A DNA stretch of 64,000 bases, taken from positions 3,844,001 to 3,908,000 of the forward strand of contig JAETXT010000005.1 of NCBI GenBank assembly GCA_019188255.1. The letters run 5' to 3'. Each line of letters begins with the position of its first letter. Within the stretch, counting starts at the first letter, position 1. The notes beneath the pieces were generated by a model. It had not been told where the DNA came from. It did not search any database and worked only from the letters and a program-made list of their open reading frames with translations. The translations under genes and the position numbers were made by a program. The DNA comes from Verticillium longisporum. Taxonomy: Eukaryota; Ascomycota; Sordariomycetes; Glomerellales; Plectosphaerellaceae. This document shows positions 48,087 to 58,498 of this stretch, piece after piece.

Positions 48087-51025
48087 TTATGACACCTGTA
48101 CAAACGCCCTTTTCCGCACAACCTTGCTGTCGTTCTCCTCATCCCACGTCTCGTCAACATAATCCTTCACACTCTTCGCCTGCAATTGCATGCCGACAAC
48201 CTTCAGTGCGGCAATGTTGTAGCCCATTTCGTTCTTCTGCTTCCTAAGTGCCGCCCTCAGGTTCGCCCGTATGCCATCCAGCATGGTCCTCATCGTACGG
48301 CTCGACACGATCTGCCTGTGGTGCGTCTTGAGCATGAAGAACAGAATGCGGCAGGTCAATGGCATGTTCATGGAACGCTGCGCGAACAGGTCGAGGAAGG
48401 TAAAGAGCATGGGGACAGTGGAGAAGGGCAGCACAAGAAGCGCGTCGTGGAGTGCGGAGGCCTTGATGCGCTGCAGCACAGACATGACGTGCGTCTCGGC
48501 ACTGATGTTGCCGAGAGCAACGAAGATGACGTTGCGCTGTGGTGGCTGCGCATGCGGGTTCGTCAACCTGGCCTGCTCATACTCCTTGAGCAGGTTGAGA
48601 TCCGCCATGCCCAGCTCAAGGGCCTCGGCGATGCGCTCACCCGCCATGAGCGTCTCGACCGTCTGCTTGGTCGCCGCGCCGACCTCGCCGTTGGCATCCT
48701 CCGCGTCAGGATCTCGCTCAAGCGAACCCGTGAGAGTGCTCTCGTAAAGCTCCTCCAGCTCCTTCTCGCGCTCTTCCTCGAGGAAGATCTGCTCGTCCGT
48801 CTCGTCCCACACGCGGATGCTCTTGTCGTGTCCTGCGCTGACGAGGGTCCTGCCGCTGTGGCTGACGGCCATTGCCCAGACCTCGCCGTGGTGGCCGTCC
48901 AGCCTCTGGATCTGCTCAAACTTGTCGCCGTCCCAGTACTTGATGCACCGGTCCTTGCTGGCGCTGAAGAAGTGGTGACCGTTGCCATCCGAATTATGAG
49001 GGACAAAGGCAACTTGTAGGATACTGTCTTGGTGACCAAAAAGTGCCTTGTGGCAATCGCCAAAGTCGAGGCCCCATATCCTGATATTCTTGTCGGCAGA
49101 ACTAGTAATGATGAGCTTGCTGTCGTATGAGATATCCATACTCAGCACGGGGAGCTTGTGACCGTAAAGGTTGAGGTAGAGCTTGAGACTGTCGACAAAG
49201 AAGACCTTCACCGTGCTGTCAAGGAGTGAAACAGCCAGAAGCTTCGCGTCGGGAGAAAACTTGAGGCTGAGAATATCGTCCGCAACCTTCAGTATCCTCG
49301 ACTGGGCAAGTTTCAGCTTGGGTGTTGTGCGGGTGGTGCCTAAGATCTCCTCCTGAACAATCTGAAAGTTCCAGAATTTCGCCGTCTTGTCTGCGCTGCC
49401 AGACACCATGGACTTGCCGTCAGGATGAACCTGGAGAGACCAGATGGCACCTCGTGGGCCGTGACGCTGTCCAGAAGGCTGGCCGAGGCGACATCGAAAA
49501 GTTCCAACTCGCCTCCCTTGGTGCCAACCACAACAACCTTGTCTCCTGGAAGGAAAGAACAGCACAACGCATAGCCGCACTCGAAGGTGCGGATGCATGT
49601 CTGTGTCTTGATATTCCAAATCTTGAGGCTACCGTTCGACGCCGAAGCCAGCATCTTGTCGTCAGAACTCAGCGACACAGAGCGCACATCTGTCCTGTGT
49701 CCTGGAAGATCAACGGAAAGAGATCGTGTGTAATCCGGAGTGTCCTCCTTCTTCGCCTTGCCAGAATCTTTGGTGGGAATGCTGTAGTACTCCAGTTGGT
49801 TGTTGGTGGTGCCGACTACGAGTTGAATGGACTTGCTGCCGCTGCCGACAGCCCAGTCAACCGAGCGGACCTTGCCACCAGTTCGTACGATCACGTACTG
49901 GACAAAGTAATCGCTGGCCTCGGCACTAGAGAGATCGTCGGCGGCATCGGCTGCATCGCCCATCTCCTCATCCTCCGTCTTTCCATCCTTGGCCTTCTCT
50001 CTTCTCCTCTTCTTCTTGCGTGCCAAAGACTTCTTTACTTCGGCCTCTGATCGGATGCGCCAGACTTCAGTCGACTTCTCGGAGCCGTGAACCGCAAAGT
50101 AGTCGCGCTTTGGGTGGAAAACGACCTCGGTAGCCCTGTCCTTGCTCTGGCGGAACAAGGTTCCGCGGTCCTGCACAAAGTTTGCTGACTGCGGAGCGTC
50201 TACACGACCCTTCATCGAGGCCAGGCCGGCAGTGTCGATGAACCAGACCTTCAGTTCGCCGTCGTTTCCAGCAGTCACACATCCGTTGTAGTCTGGTGAC
50301 AAGCCTAGCGCCCAGCACTCGCCATTGAACTGGGCAATGTGCGTTTCGATACAGTGGCGCGACGACAGGTCCCAAAGCTTAATCAAGGAGTCCTTGCCGG
50401 TCGTCAAAAGATAGCCCTCGGCGTTGTCGCTGTCCAGGGCCATAGCTTGCACATCCTCCTCATCATCGGGCTGCGCCTCAGGCTCAACAAATCGAAGACC
50501 GGTGACTTGATCCTTGTGACCTCTCAGTTTGTACTGGCCGACTTCAGCGACAAGATCCCAAATGATGACATCAGTGTCTTTGCTTCCACTGGCCAGTCTG
50601 ACACCAGCCTTATCGAAGGCTAGATGTGTGATGGCAGAAGAATGGCCCTGAAAGTTGACAATGACCGTCGCAATCTTGCTGTCCCAGAGCCGAATACTGC
50701 CGTCTTCGTAGCCCACGGCGTACACATCCTTATCGGCTTTGCTTTGCGCAATAGCAGTGACAGGCAGCGTGCATTTGTCGTCCCTCCACCGGCTCAGCAA
50801 CTCTCCCTTCTTGATGTCCCAGCTCAAAACTTCTTCATTGGCGGCAACGACGACCTGTCCGGCGCCCGTGCCATTGCGATCTTTGGACGTCCATACGAGG
50901 TTCGAGGTACTCGATGCGACAACACCGAACGACTTGGTGTGTTCGTATTTCCTATGAGAAAGGTCGTGTCAGTGGACCGTCGAGACAACGTCAGTTTGAG
51001 CCACTCACAAGTATGACTTGACCAT
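48087..51025 (-). CDS. utp12: U3 snoRNP WD-repeat protein Utp12/Dip2 (WDR3), frameshifted
   Basis: Subunit of the UTP-B module of the small-subunit processome for 18S rRNA maturation in the nucleolus. Exons are 51009-51025 (MVKSYL) and 48087-50951 (57-bp intron). Tandem WD40 units cover the protein: AVGYEDGSIRLWD, then LASGSKDTDVIIWDL, LLTTGKDSLIKLWDL, LASASNGSLKIWN, MVSGSADKTAKFWNF, ITSSADKNIRIWGL and LVSAGHDKSIRVWDE. A Lys/Arg-rich insert (ARKKKRRREKAKDGK) with an acidic stretch follows the first propeller. The C-terminal Utp12 domain runs from about ERIAEALELGMADLNLLKEY to MLFTFLDLFAQRSMNMPLTC. One G is missing opposite 49450-49451, between SVTAHEG and AIWSLQVHPDGK. Corrected length is 960 residues. 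The start follows from the conserved MVKSYLKYEHTKSFGVV. Confidence 0.93.
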
Positions 51026-51322
51026 CTTGCCGACTCTCCTGCGCACTGGAGAATGTCAATCGCACTATGGTGGAGGGCGCCGTCTTTGAACCTGATCCTC
51101 AAATTCTCCCGCCGCCAGAAGCGGGAAATTTTCTTATCGATAAGAGATCGATCTTCAAAGCTCCGATAAGCCTGACGGCATCACGTGGGGATGTACCGAT
51201 GTATCCGCCAGCGACAGCCACGAAGCTCCAACCGCCAGAGCCCCACCATCGGTCCAAGGCATCGTCATTCGCAACCGCATCAACACCAACGAACGAGTAG
51301 GTGGCCACGCAGCACCGGCAAG

Positions 51323-52498
51323 ATGCTTCTCCTCGATTACCAGAATGTCCTCATTCAGTCCGTGCTGACCGAGAGGTTCTCTGGGTGAGCAATTTCTCCC
51401 TACGGACGAGTCGCAATCCTTCCGGCTGACTCGAAGACGCAGTGCCCCTCCCGCCCACATCGACCAGACGGTGTCCGACTTTGACGGTGTCATCTACCAC
51501 ATCTCGACCCCCGAGACGAAGACCCAGATCCTCCTTTCCGTTCACATCCGGTGCTTCAAGGACCTTGTACAGTACGGTGCCGAGCAGGTGCTGCAGAGGG
51601 AATATGAGCAGTTTGTCGTTGCGCCCGAGGCGGGCTACGACTTCTCCGTCCTCATTGACCTCGAGAAGCTTCCCGCTGAACAAGGTTCGTCCCTGCCAAG
51701 CTCCATTCTAGCATTCACGAACTGACGAGCCGACAGAGGAGCGCGATGCTCTCGTTCACAAGTTCGCCATGCTGAAGCGCAACGCCATGGCCGCGCCGTT
51801 CGAGGCCGCGTACGATGAGCATTATAAGCTGAAGGAAGAGGCGTCGAAATACACCTCTGAGGATGCGCCTCAGGGCGTCAAGGAGGGCGGTGCTATTAAG
51901 GCGATTCATTACCGCGAAGAGGAGGCCATCTACATCAAAGCCAGTCACGACCGAGTCACCGTTATCTTTAGCACCATCTTCCGCGAGGAGACGGACCGTG
52001 TGTTCGGCAAAGTATTCATCCAGGAGTTCGTCGATGCTCGTCGTAGGGCTATTCAGAATGCGCCGCAGGTTCTGTTTCGGAACGACCCTCCCCTGGAACT
52101 GCAGGGTGTGCCTGGCGTGAAGGATTCCGGGTCCGGCGAGATCGGATACGTCACCTTTGGTCAGTGTATTGGCCGACAGTATACCTGCTACTTTGCTGAC
52201 CGATTGCAGTTCTCTTCCCTCGCCATCTTACTCAGCAACGGATGCCCGAGGTTATCTCTCACATTCAGACGTTCCGAGACTATTTCCACTATCACATCAA
52301 GGCATCGAAGGCTTACATTCACTCCCGTATGCGCAAGAGGACTGCGGACTTCCTGCAAGGTATGAGATCCATGTATATGTGCAATCAGGGCTTCGCCGCT
52401 AACGAGTATCCTCAGTTCTCCGGAGAGCTCGTCCGGACGCCGAGGAGAAGGAGAGGAAGACGGCAAGCGGCAGGACGTTTAAAGTTTCGGGTGCTTAG
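51323..52498 (+). CDS. arpc2: Arp2/3 complex subunit 2 (ARPC2/p34)
   Basis: Central scaffold of the Arp2/3 complex that nucleates branched actin at endocytic patches. Five exons: 51323-51384, 51443-51684, 51737-52159, 52210-52359 and 52416-52498; introns are 50-58 bp and all GT-AG. The product is 319 residues, standard for the family. Signatures: [19 protein letters not shown] at the start, then [61 protein letters not shown] and [20 protein letters not shown] near the C-terminus. The gene is divergent from UTP12, with about 300 bases between the two starts, so the promoters probably overlap. No corrections are needed. Confidence 0.95.
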
Positions 52499-53953
52499 GC
52501 TCCATGATCCGAAGTATTTGGGACTTTCCAGATCTCAGGGCAGGTAGGTATAGTAAAGACCGTGATCCTCATGGGGTGTAAAGAGCGACATGACGTAGTG
52601 ACGTGGCCTTTTATTTAAACTAAAAGAATCAAAACAAACACTTGAAGTTCCTTGCAAGTGATCTGCAGATATTGTGCCGCTGCGCTCACCTGGAGAGATC
52701 TCGGGGCAACAAAGAGGGTTGGCTGTGGTGGTACCAATGAAACGCATTGCAGGCCTGGGTGTTGGAATGGATGAGCTATATCCTGAACACGCTGGGCCTC
52801 TTCCCAGCCTCTATTATGGTGTCGGTCAGCTCAGTGTATGGACTGGCCCTCGTAGTTGGTCAATTCCCTTTATTACCTAGGTAGAAAGTTACATCCTTGC
52901 AACCGATTTAATACCTTCACAGATATTACCTCTAAGTCATTCATATACCAACCCTCAGGTAGAAAAGGAACTCATCCAATAGTTACCGCCCTGAAGCTTC
53001 TCGGCAGGTCAAGTGTGGTGGGGCGAAGTATCATATTTGGAGGCCGTGGCATTTGTCGAATTCGTTGGGAATACTTCCCCAACTCACCAGTCTTAGAAAC
53101 TTAGGTTGCCAGTTGCTAGCCACACAGCTTGATGTTGTACAAAGTCTCGGAAAGTACACCAGTTTCCCACGCGCGGATGCGGCACGGAAACGATGCCATC
53201 AGGCCAAGCTAACATAGCAGCCACCTGCTCATCAGGTCAAAGTCCTCATTTGTGCGCGGCTTGATGAACTTGCCGCCTCGTCGGGGTGTGATGAGCGCAG
53301 TCCGGGGCAGTGACAGTAAACACAAGCAAGGCACTCGGTGCGAGGGAATGTTCGGGCAGCGGAACATTGGTCATGATAGTCGATCCCACTTACAACAGAT
53401 GTTCCAATGTGGAGACCGATGCCCTGGTTTCTCAACCACGACTCTGGTGCATTTCGGGACATGCGCATAATCCCTACCAAGAACAAACCTCGTCGACATG
53501 ACCGTCTCTGACTAAGCGCAATGAGGCTCCAAGACGCGATTAACTCATACGGACTATTTGTCAATCATCATGAGGTGCTCGCGAGGGAGGACCTCGTGTT
53601 CCAACCCGCTGCGACACTGGCCGTGTTTGACGAGGGGTGGATTAGCCCCTTGATTTTGATTTGGGAAGGGGAGAAGGGTTGGGCTTAGTGTCGCCGCTTT
53701 AAAAAGCATGTACGGCCCGGTAGCACCAGTGGGAGGATGAGCCAGTGCTTGCACACTACCCAAGGTAGATACTTTACCCGTGTAAGGCTGATGGCGCAAA
53801 CTCAAATCACACAGCTTTTTCAAATTGCGATGGAGGATTTGGAAACTGATTTTCAACGTCAAGCAAGGAGTACGCTCCGCTGTAATTTGTACATGACGAT
53901 GAACTGGTCGTCAGTGTAAGTAAATTTATGTACAAGAAGGATCGACGCTCCCC
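52499..53953. other. Convergent 3' region ARPC2 / secreted protein
   Basis: About 1.45 kb with no supported gene. A CCTAGGTAG motif lies near 52877. The composition is more AT-rich than the genes. Short frames near 53250-53560 oppose each other and carry nothing recognisable. Confidence 0.35.
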
Positions 53954-55246
53954 CTAAGCTGCGGCACCAGTGACGGTGAAGGAGTAGCTCAAACCCTGCG
54001 ACACCTCGCTGCTCAGCTTGAAAGGGTCGAACAGAACCAAGACCTCGGGCGTGTTCGCGACCACGAGGCTGACTTCCTCACCGGCCTTCACGGCAACAGA
54101 GCCGGCACCGTCGACAACGACGTAACGCGTGCCAGCGGAGCCGCTGTAGACGGCGAGCGTGGCAGTGTAAGCGCCGGTGGCGGAGATGTCTACGGAGACG
54201 GTGCCGGCGCCGGACGTGGTCAGGGGGATGATGTTGGCACCCATGTACTTGGGAGCGCGCGCGGCCTTGACGGTGTACCTGTTGGTGCCGCTCTCGTCGA
54301 CGTTGGCGTAGTTCAGGCTGCGGCGCTGGGCAAGGAAGACCTCCTGGGCGGACGGGTGGCCAACGTCAACGTAGGCCATGCGGGCCCAGTAGCGGCCGAC
54401 GATGGCGCTCACAGAGGTGTTCGAGGACACGCGCGCGAGGGTGTGGAGGGGTGTCTCGTCGCTGTTCTCCTCATACTGCAGCATGAGCTGGCGCAGCGTG
54501 TCGGAGCCGAGGCCGGCAAACTCGTCAGGGTTGTTCGTGAGGTAGGTGAAGAAGGGCCAGGCCTCGTAGTAATTGCCCGAGCCGGCGGTGCCGTCGACAA
54601 GAACTTGGAAGGAGTCGCCGATGGTCTTCTGGAGGTTGATCTCGGTCTGCGATGCGGACTGGCCGTTCTTGGTGCGAGCATCGGCGCAGAGTTCGGACGT
54701 CTTATACGTGTCGGCGAACCAGTTGGCAAAGGTCTCCCACCAGGCGCCAGTGCGGCTCTGGTGCACCCAAGTGCGCTGGTGATAGTGCAGGGCGTGGCCG
54801 TATTCGTGGATCGTGACGCCAGGATTGGTCAGGAAATCGTGCAAGACCTCGACGTAACCCAGACCACGCTCAGGATCCGAATGCATGACGCCGGCAGCGC
54901 CTCCGCTCAGAGCGGGCACGGAGAAAATGTTGGTCTTGTAGAAGGGGCCGTCGTCGGATCCAGGGTTATACGATAGGCCGGTGGATCTGAAGTTGAGAGT
55001 CTCAACAAAGCAACTGAAGGCCCCTTCGAGCATGGCAAGGGCTTCATCCGCGGCGTTGGCGTTTCCATAGACGCGGAAGTGAGCCGAGTCCTTGAAAGTG
55101 CTGCCGCCGGGCCCGACATCTGGGTTGGCTGTGAAGGTAGCCGGAGGCGCGGCAGCGCCAGCAACAGGAGTAGCCTGAGGAGCAGCCCGGCTGCCAGTGA
55201 TGACCTGCAGGAGGACTGCGGTGATCAAGTACTTGGATCCAGCCAT
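53954..55246 (-). CDS. Secreted zincin-like protein (DUF6055-type), possible metalloprotease
   Basis: Single exon of 430 residues. Residues 1-21 are a signal peptide (KYLITAVLLQVITGSRAA). The core has HEYGH at residues 147-151, the HExxH zinc motif, followed about 20 residues later by WWETFANWFAD, whose Glu171 suits a third zinc ligand of a gluzincin. A C-terminal beta-rich domain (SGAGTVSVDISATGAYTAT, and YVVVDGAGSVAVKAGE) resembles a carbohydrate- or substrate-binding module. I recall relatives in fungi and bacteria under the DUF6055 heading, sometimes mislabelled dockerin proteins; activity is not established. The protein is rich in Ala, Thr and Ser and has few Cys. The likely site is the extracellular space. 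No frame problem. Confidence 0.8.
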   Translation of the reverse strand: MAGSKYLITAVLLQVITGSRAAPQATPVAGAAAPPATFTANPDVGPGGSTFKDSAHFRVYGNANAADEALAMLEGAFSCFVETLNFRSTGLSYNPGSDDGPFYKTNIFSVPALSGGAAGVMHSDPERGLGYVEVLHDFLTNPGVTIHEYGHALHYHQRTWVHQSRTGAWWETFANWFADTYKTSELCADARTKNGQSASQTEINLQKTIGDSFQVLVDGTAGSGNYYEAWPFFTYLTNNPDEFAGLGSDTLRQLMLQYEENSDETPLHTLARVSSNTSVSAIVGRYWARMAYVDVGHPSAQEVFLAQRRSLNYANVDESGTNRYTVKAARAPKYMGANIIPLTTSGAGTVSVDISATGAYTATLAVYSGSAGTRYVVVDGAGSVAVKAGEEVSLVVANTPEVLVLFDPFKLSSEVSQGLSYSFTVTGAAA

Positions 55247-58200
55247 GTTGATGAATGCAAAAAAGAGAGAAGACTTGCTGTGGGGAAAGAGCGACTGTTG
55301 GCGTTCTAGGAAAAAGTGTACAGCCCGGATCAGGACACACGGGCGAGCCTGCCATAGTTATAGGCGTTTTATCATGACAGACCTCTTTCAATGCCTGCTC
55401 GTCTGTGAGGTAGGAGAATCTGGGGTATACAAATTATGCCGTTTTGAGTGCCGGAGACTAACGAGCCAGGCAATATACTCGACGCGACACGGCATTGGCG
55501 CTCCAAGCATAAATTTCTCCGGCGCAAGGGGTATCTGCCGAGCGGACTTCACATTGGTCAGTCTCAACTTCCATGAGCAAGACTTACTGATGAGGACGGC
55601 GTGAGATCGTCGGAATTCATCTCGAAGAGGGAGGTCGTGGGACAGATTGGCTCCATGGGGACTTGGACTTGTTTTCTCGTCACCTGACTCGGGGAGCTAC
55701 TCCGTTGGCCTCTGGAAAAGCGCCTGCCATTGCAACAGACCAACCTTTTCAGGGTGACACGGAAGGCCAGATGCTTGGCGTGCTAAGCTGACGACCTGAG
55801 CTCTTGCGTCTCAAGTAGGGGCTCCTTTCATCTGGGCTAGCCGGCCGACCTCGTGTTGGTGGTGGACCTCGCAATCCAGTCTAGTCCATCTCGCATCAAG
55901 ACAAAGAACGATACGACGTGGTCTTCTGTTGTATGTCTTTGTCTCCAACGCCCGTTGTTGAGGAAGAAGGGCGGGGAAATAACCTGTCCAAGGCTGAAAG
56001 CAGCCAAAGTGCCCTGTGTGTTTTTAAGCTGTGAGCTACAGCCTATAGGTGCTAGACAGATGGAATAGCACCCCGCATCATTCGAACCATTTCATGTGTC
56101 GATCCAAGGAAAGATCGCCTCGAAATATTTTGTTTGGTGTGTTTGGCATCAGCCAGACGAAGCAGCAGAATTTCCCGATGCACAGCGTTGCGCTTCGCCG
56201 TGAAGACAGGGAAAGCCGTGATCTGGTGGCCAAGGAATCGTTGGAGAAAGGGCTTGAAACAGAACACCAAAATCCATCGACGTAAAAGCGGCAACATGGC
56301 TAATCCTGATCGGGACAACAACGTCAAAGGTCCTGGTGACCCCGAGATAAATGGGCAATAATTGAGAATTCAAGGAAGTCCAAGGCGTGCGAGTACCCAC
56401 AGACCCTTGGTTGGCCTGAGTCTTCTTTGCAAATCGGACCACAGGACCATGGTGGAGAGAGAGTTTTTTATTATTATTTTTGGTCACCGTCCTCGGTGTG
56501 CTCGGCGCCCCTGCCGCTCGCATGGTGCATGCACAGGTGGTGTAGTGTGCGCTATGGGGACCATCATCACAGCGCGTGCAAACCCGCTGTCTGCAACAAA
56601 GATGCGCGAGGCAGGGGATGGGGATGGATGGGGGCTGGAATGAAGAACAAGGTGACAAAGTACAGTTGCAGCAGGATGACCCCCCGTTTCCCCCACTGTT
56701 TGATGCAGCCATGGCGAAAGTCGATGCGCCGTGATGGACCCTCAGACGCAGGCACAGACAGGCGCATGCAGAGACGAGGAGCGTAGAAGAACTTGCGCAG
56801 ACGTCGTGAATTCCATGATATCTCTCATTTTGCTGCTGGGCATTTTGCTGCTGGGAAAAGGACAGCAGCTAGCAGGTCTCGAGAGCCTTACCTCACAACT
56901 CCCAGCCTCACCACCGCCTGTTCCTTTAGGCCTTTGAACAGGCTGCGCGGCTTGTCGTGTTCCCTGTACGTGACTTGGCAGTGTTTGCTCCTCTGCTTCC
57001 TTCCTTTCCCGGCCCCCCTACCCGGGATGCGACTCGCGGCAGGCGATCAAGAAGCACCTCTGACGCCTGGCTGTGCTCAGTTCATCGGGATCCCGTGAAC
57101 CGACGAGACCCCCCGGCGTTCGGTCCCTGCCACTCATTTTCCAGTCGGTATCCGAAACAGCAGCCCGTTGTCGCAACGAGACACGGTACGGGTTTCTTTC
57201 GCTTTCGCACCCATTTCTGAAGCAAGGAGACGATCATCTTGGAACACCTTGACACCCTCGAACAGACTGCATCGGCCAGGGCACGAACAAGTGAACAAGT
57301 CGAACAAGTCGAAATCGTCGAGCCTAGGAGCTCTCTCTAGCGTGCTAGCGTGCCACAATTTGATGCAGTGCGATGCATTACGACAGCTCAACATACGAGA
57401 CTCGTCCTTGAGAGCGCAGCAAAGAGGGGCAAGGCAGGCCTGAAAGCGGCTTGCAAGAAAAATCGGCGACACGGGCAATTGACGCTGCCAACCGCTTGAC
57501 CTGCCGGCCCAGGGAGATCGATTCAGAGCCAGCCACGTTTGTGTTTTTAAGGTTGCCCTCGCATCGAGACATTGTCGTCGCTTTCACGATGGTACTTGTG
57601 AGCACGCTCCTCTCCCACGCCACGCCAATCCGCATCGAACACTGGACGATCCATCGAAATCCAGCTTTCATCTCATCTGACCTACCGCCCAATCATTGGA
57701 ACGAGCGTCAAAGAAAGACCAGCCCAAGCCATCGGACTAAAAGCGCGGGCCCTGACCAGACGAGGCCTAGAGCGCCCACTGTCCTGCAAGCCTGCGAGCC
57801 CTGCGAGGTGGCATTGCATCCATTGTAGAGCAAAGTGGAGTCTGGGCACCACGCTCCCCCTAATCCCTCCCCCTCACGAGCCAATCACCGCAGGTAACGT
57901 CAGTGGTCACTGCGCCGAGCAAGTGAGGTAGGCCAATCTCATCTCCCAGCCCACCACTTCCCGTGCCAGCCGTCGCACTGCCTCCACTTTCGCTGTGCCT
58001 GTCGCTGGCCAACACTGCCCAGCGTGTCTGGTCTGTCGCCCTTCTCCCTCAACACCACCACACCAAACACACTACACACCACCAAAGTCTTGTTCTCTGC
58101 TGTCGACGAAGAGACACTCGTCGACTCCAGCATCGACTCGGGCGTCGAAAAACCAGCCGAAAATCTCTCTCGCGACGGCCATTCGATTCTTCTTCTTCAT

Positions 58201-58498
58201 CATCGCAGGCGTAATTTCGAGGACCTGATCCTCTCACACTCGTTTCCACAACCGCCGACCGCCTCGCTCCTTCCTCGCCCGCTCCTTCTCACCGACCAGC
58301 CAAAGGCTGCAACGACTCTTCCATCCTCAATTGCCATGCACGGTACTCTTCGACTCTGAACCAGCCACAAATGCACTGCGAAGGAAAATCTTCGTTATCA
58401 TAATACCCACACCGTACTTTTCTCGCTACTACCCAATTCGGATCCCTGGCCTCGACGACAACAAAGACGAGCGCGCGATATCCGCCCACATAATCACG
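55247..58498. other. Long divergent intergenic region (secreted protein / RAX2)
   Basis: About 3.25 kb without a supported gene. Small direct repeats occur at 56829-56858 (two copies of CATTTTGCTGCTGGG-like sequence) and 57290-57313 (GAACAAGT units). From about 57950 the plus strand is strongly pyrimidine rich (CACCAC and TCTTCTTC runs), as in a long RAX2 leader. No RNA gene recognised. Confidence 0.35.

Noticed and set aside
57451..57828. 125-codon plus-strand frame upstream of RAX2
   Set aside because: Composition typical of a random GC-rich frame; probably RAX2 promoter.
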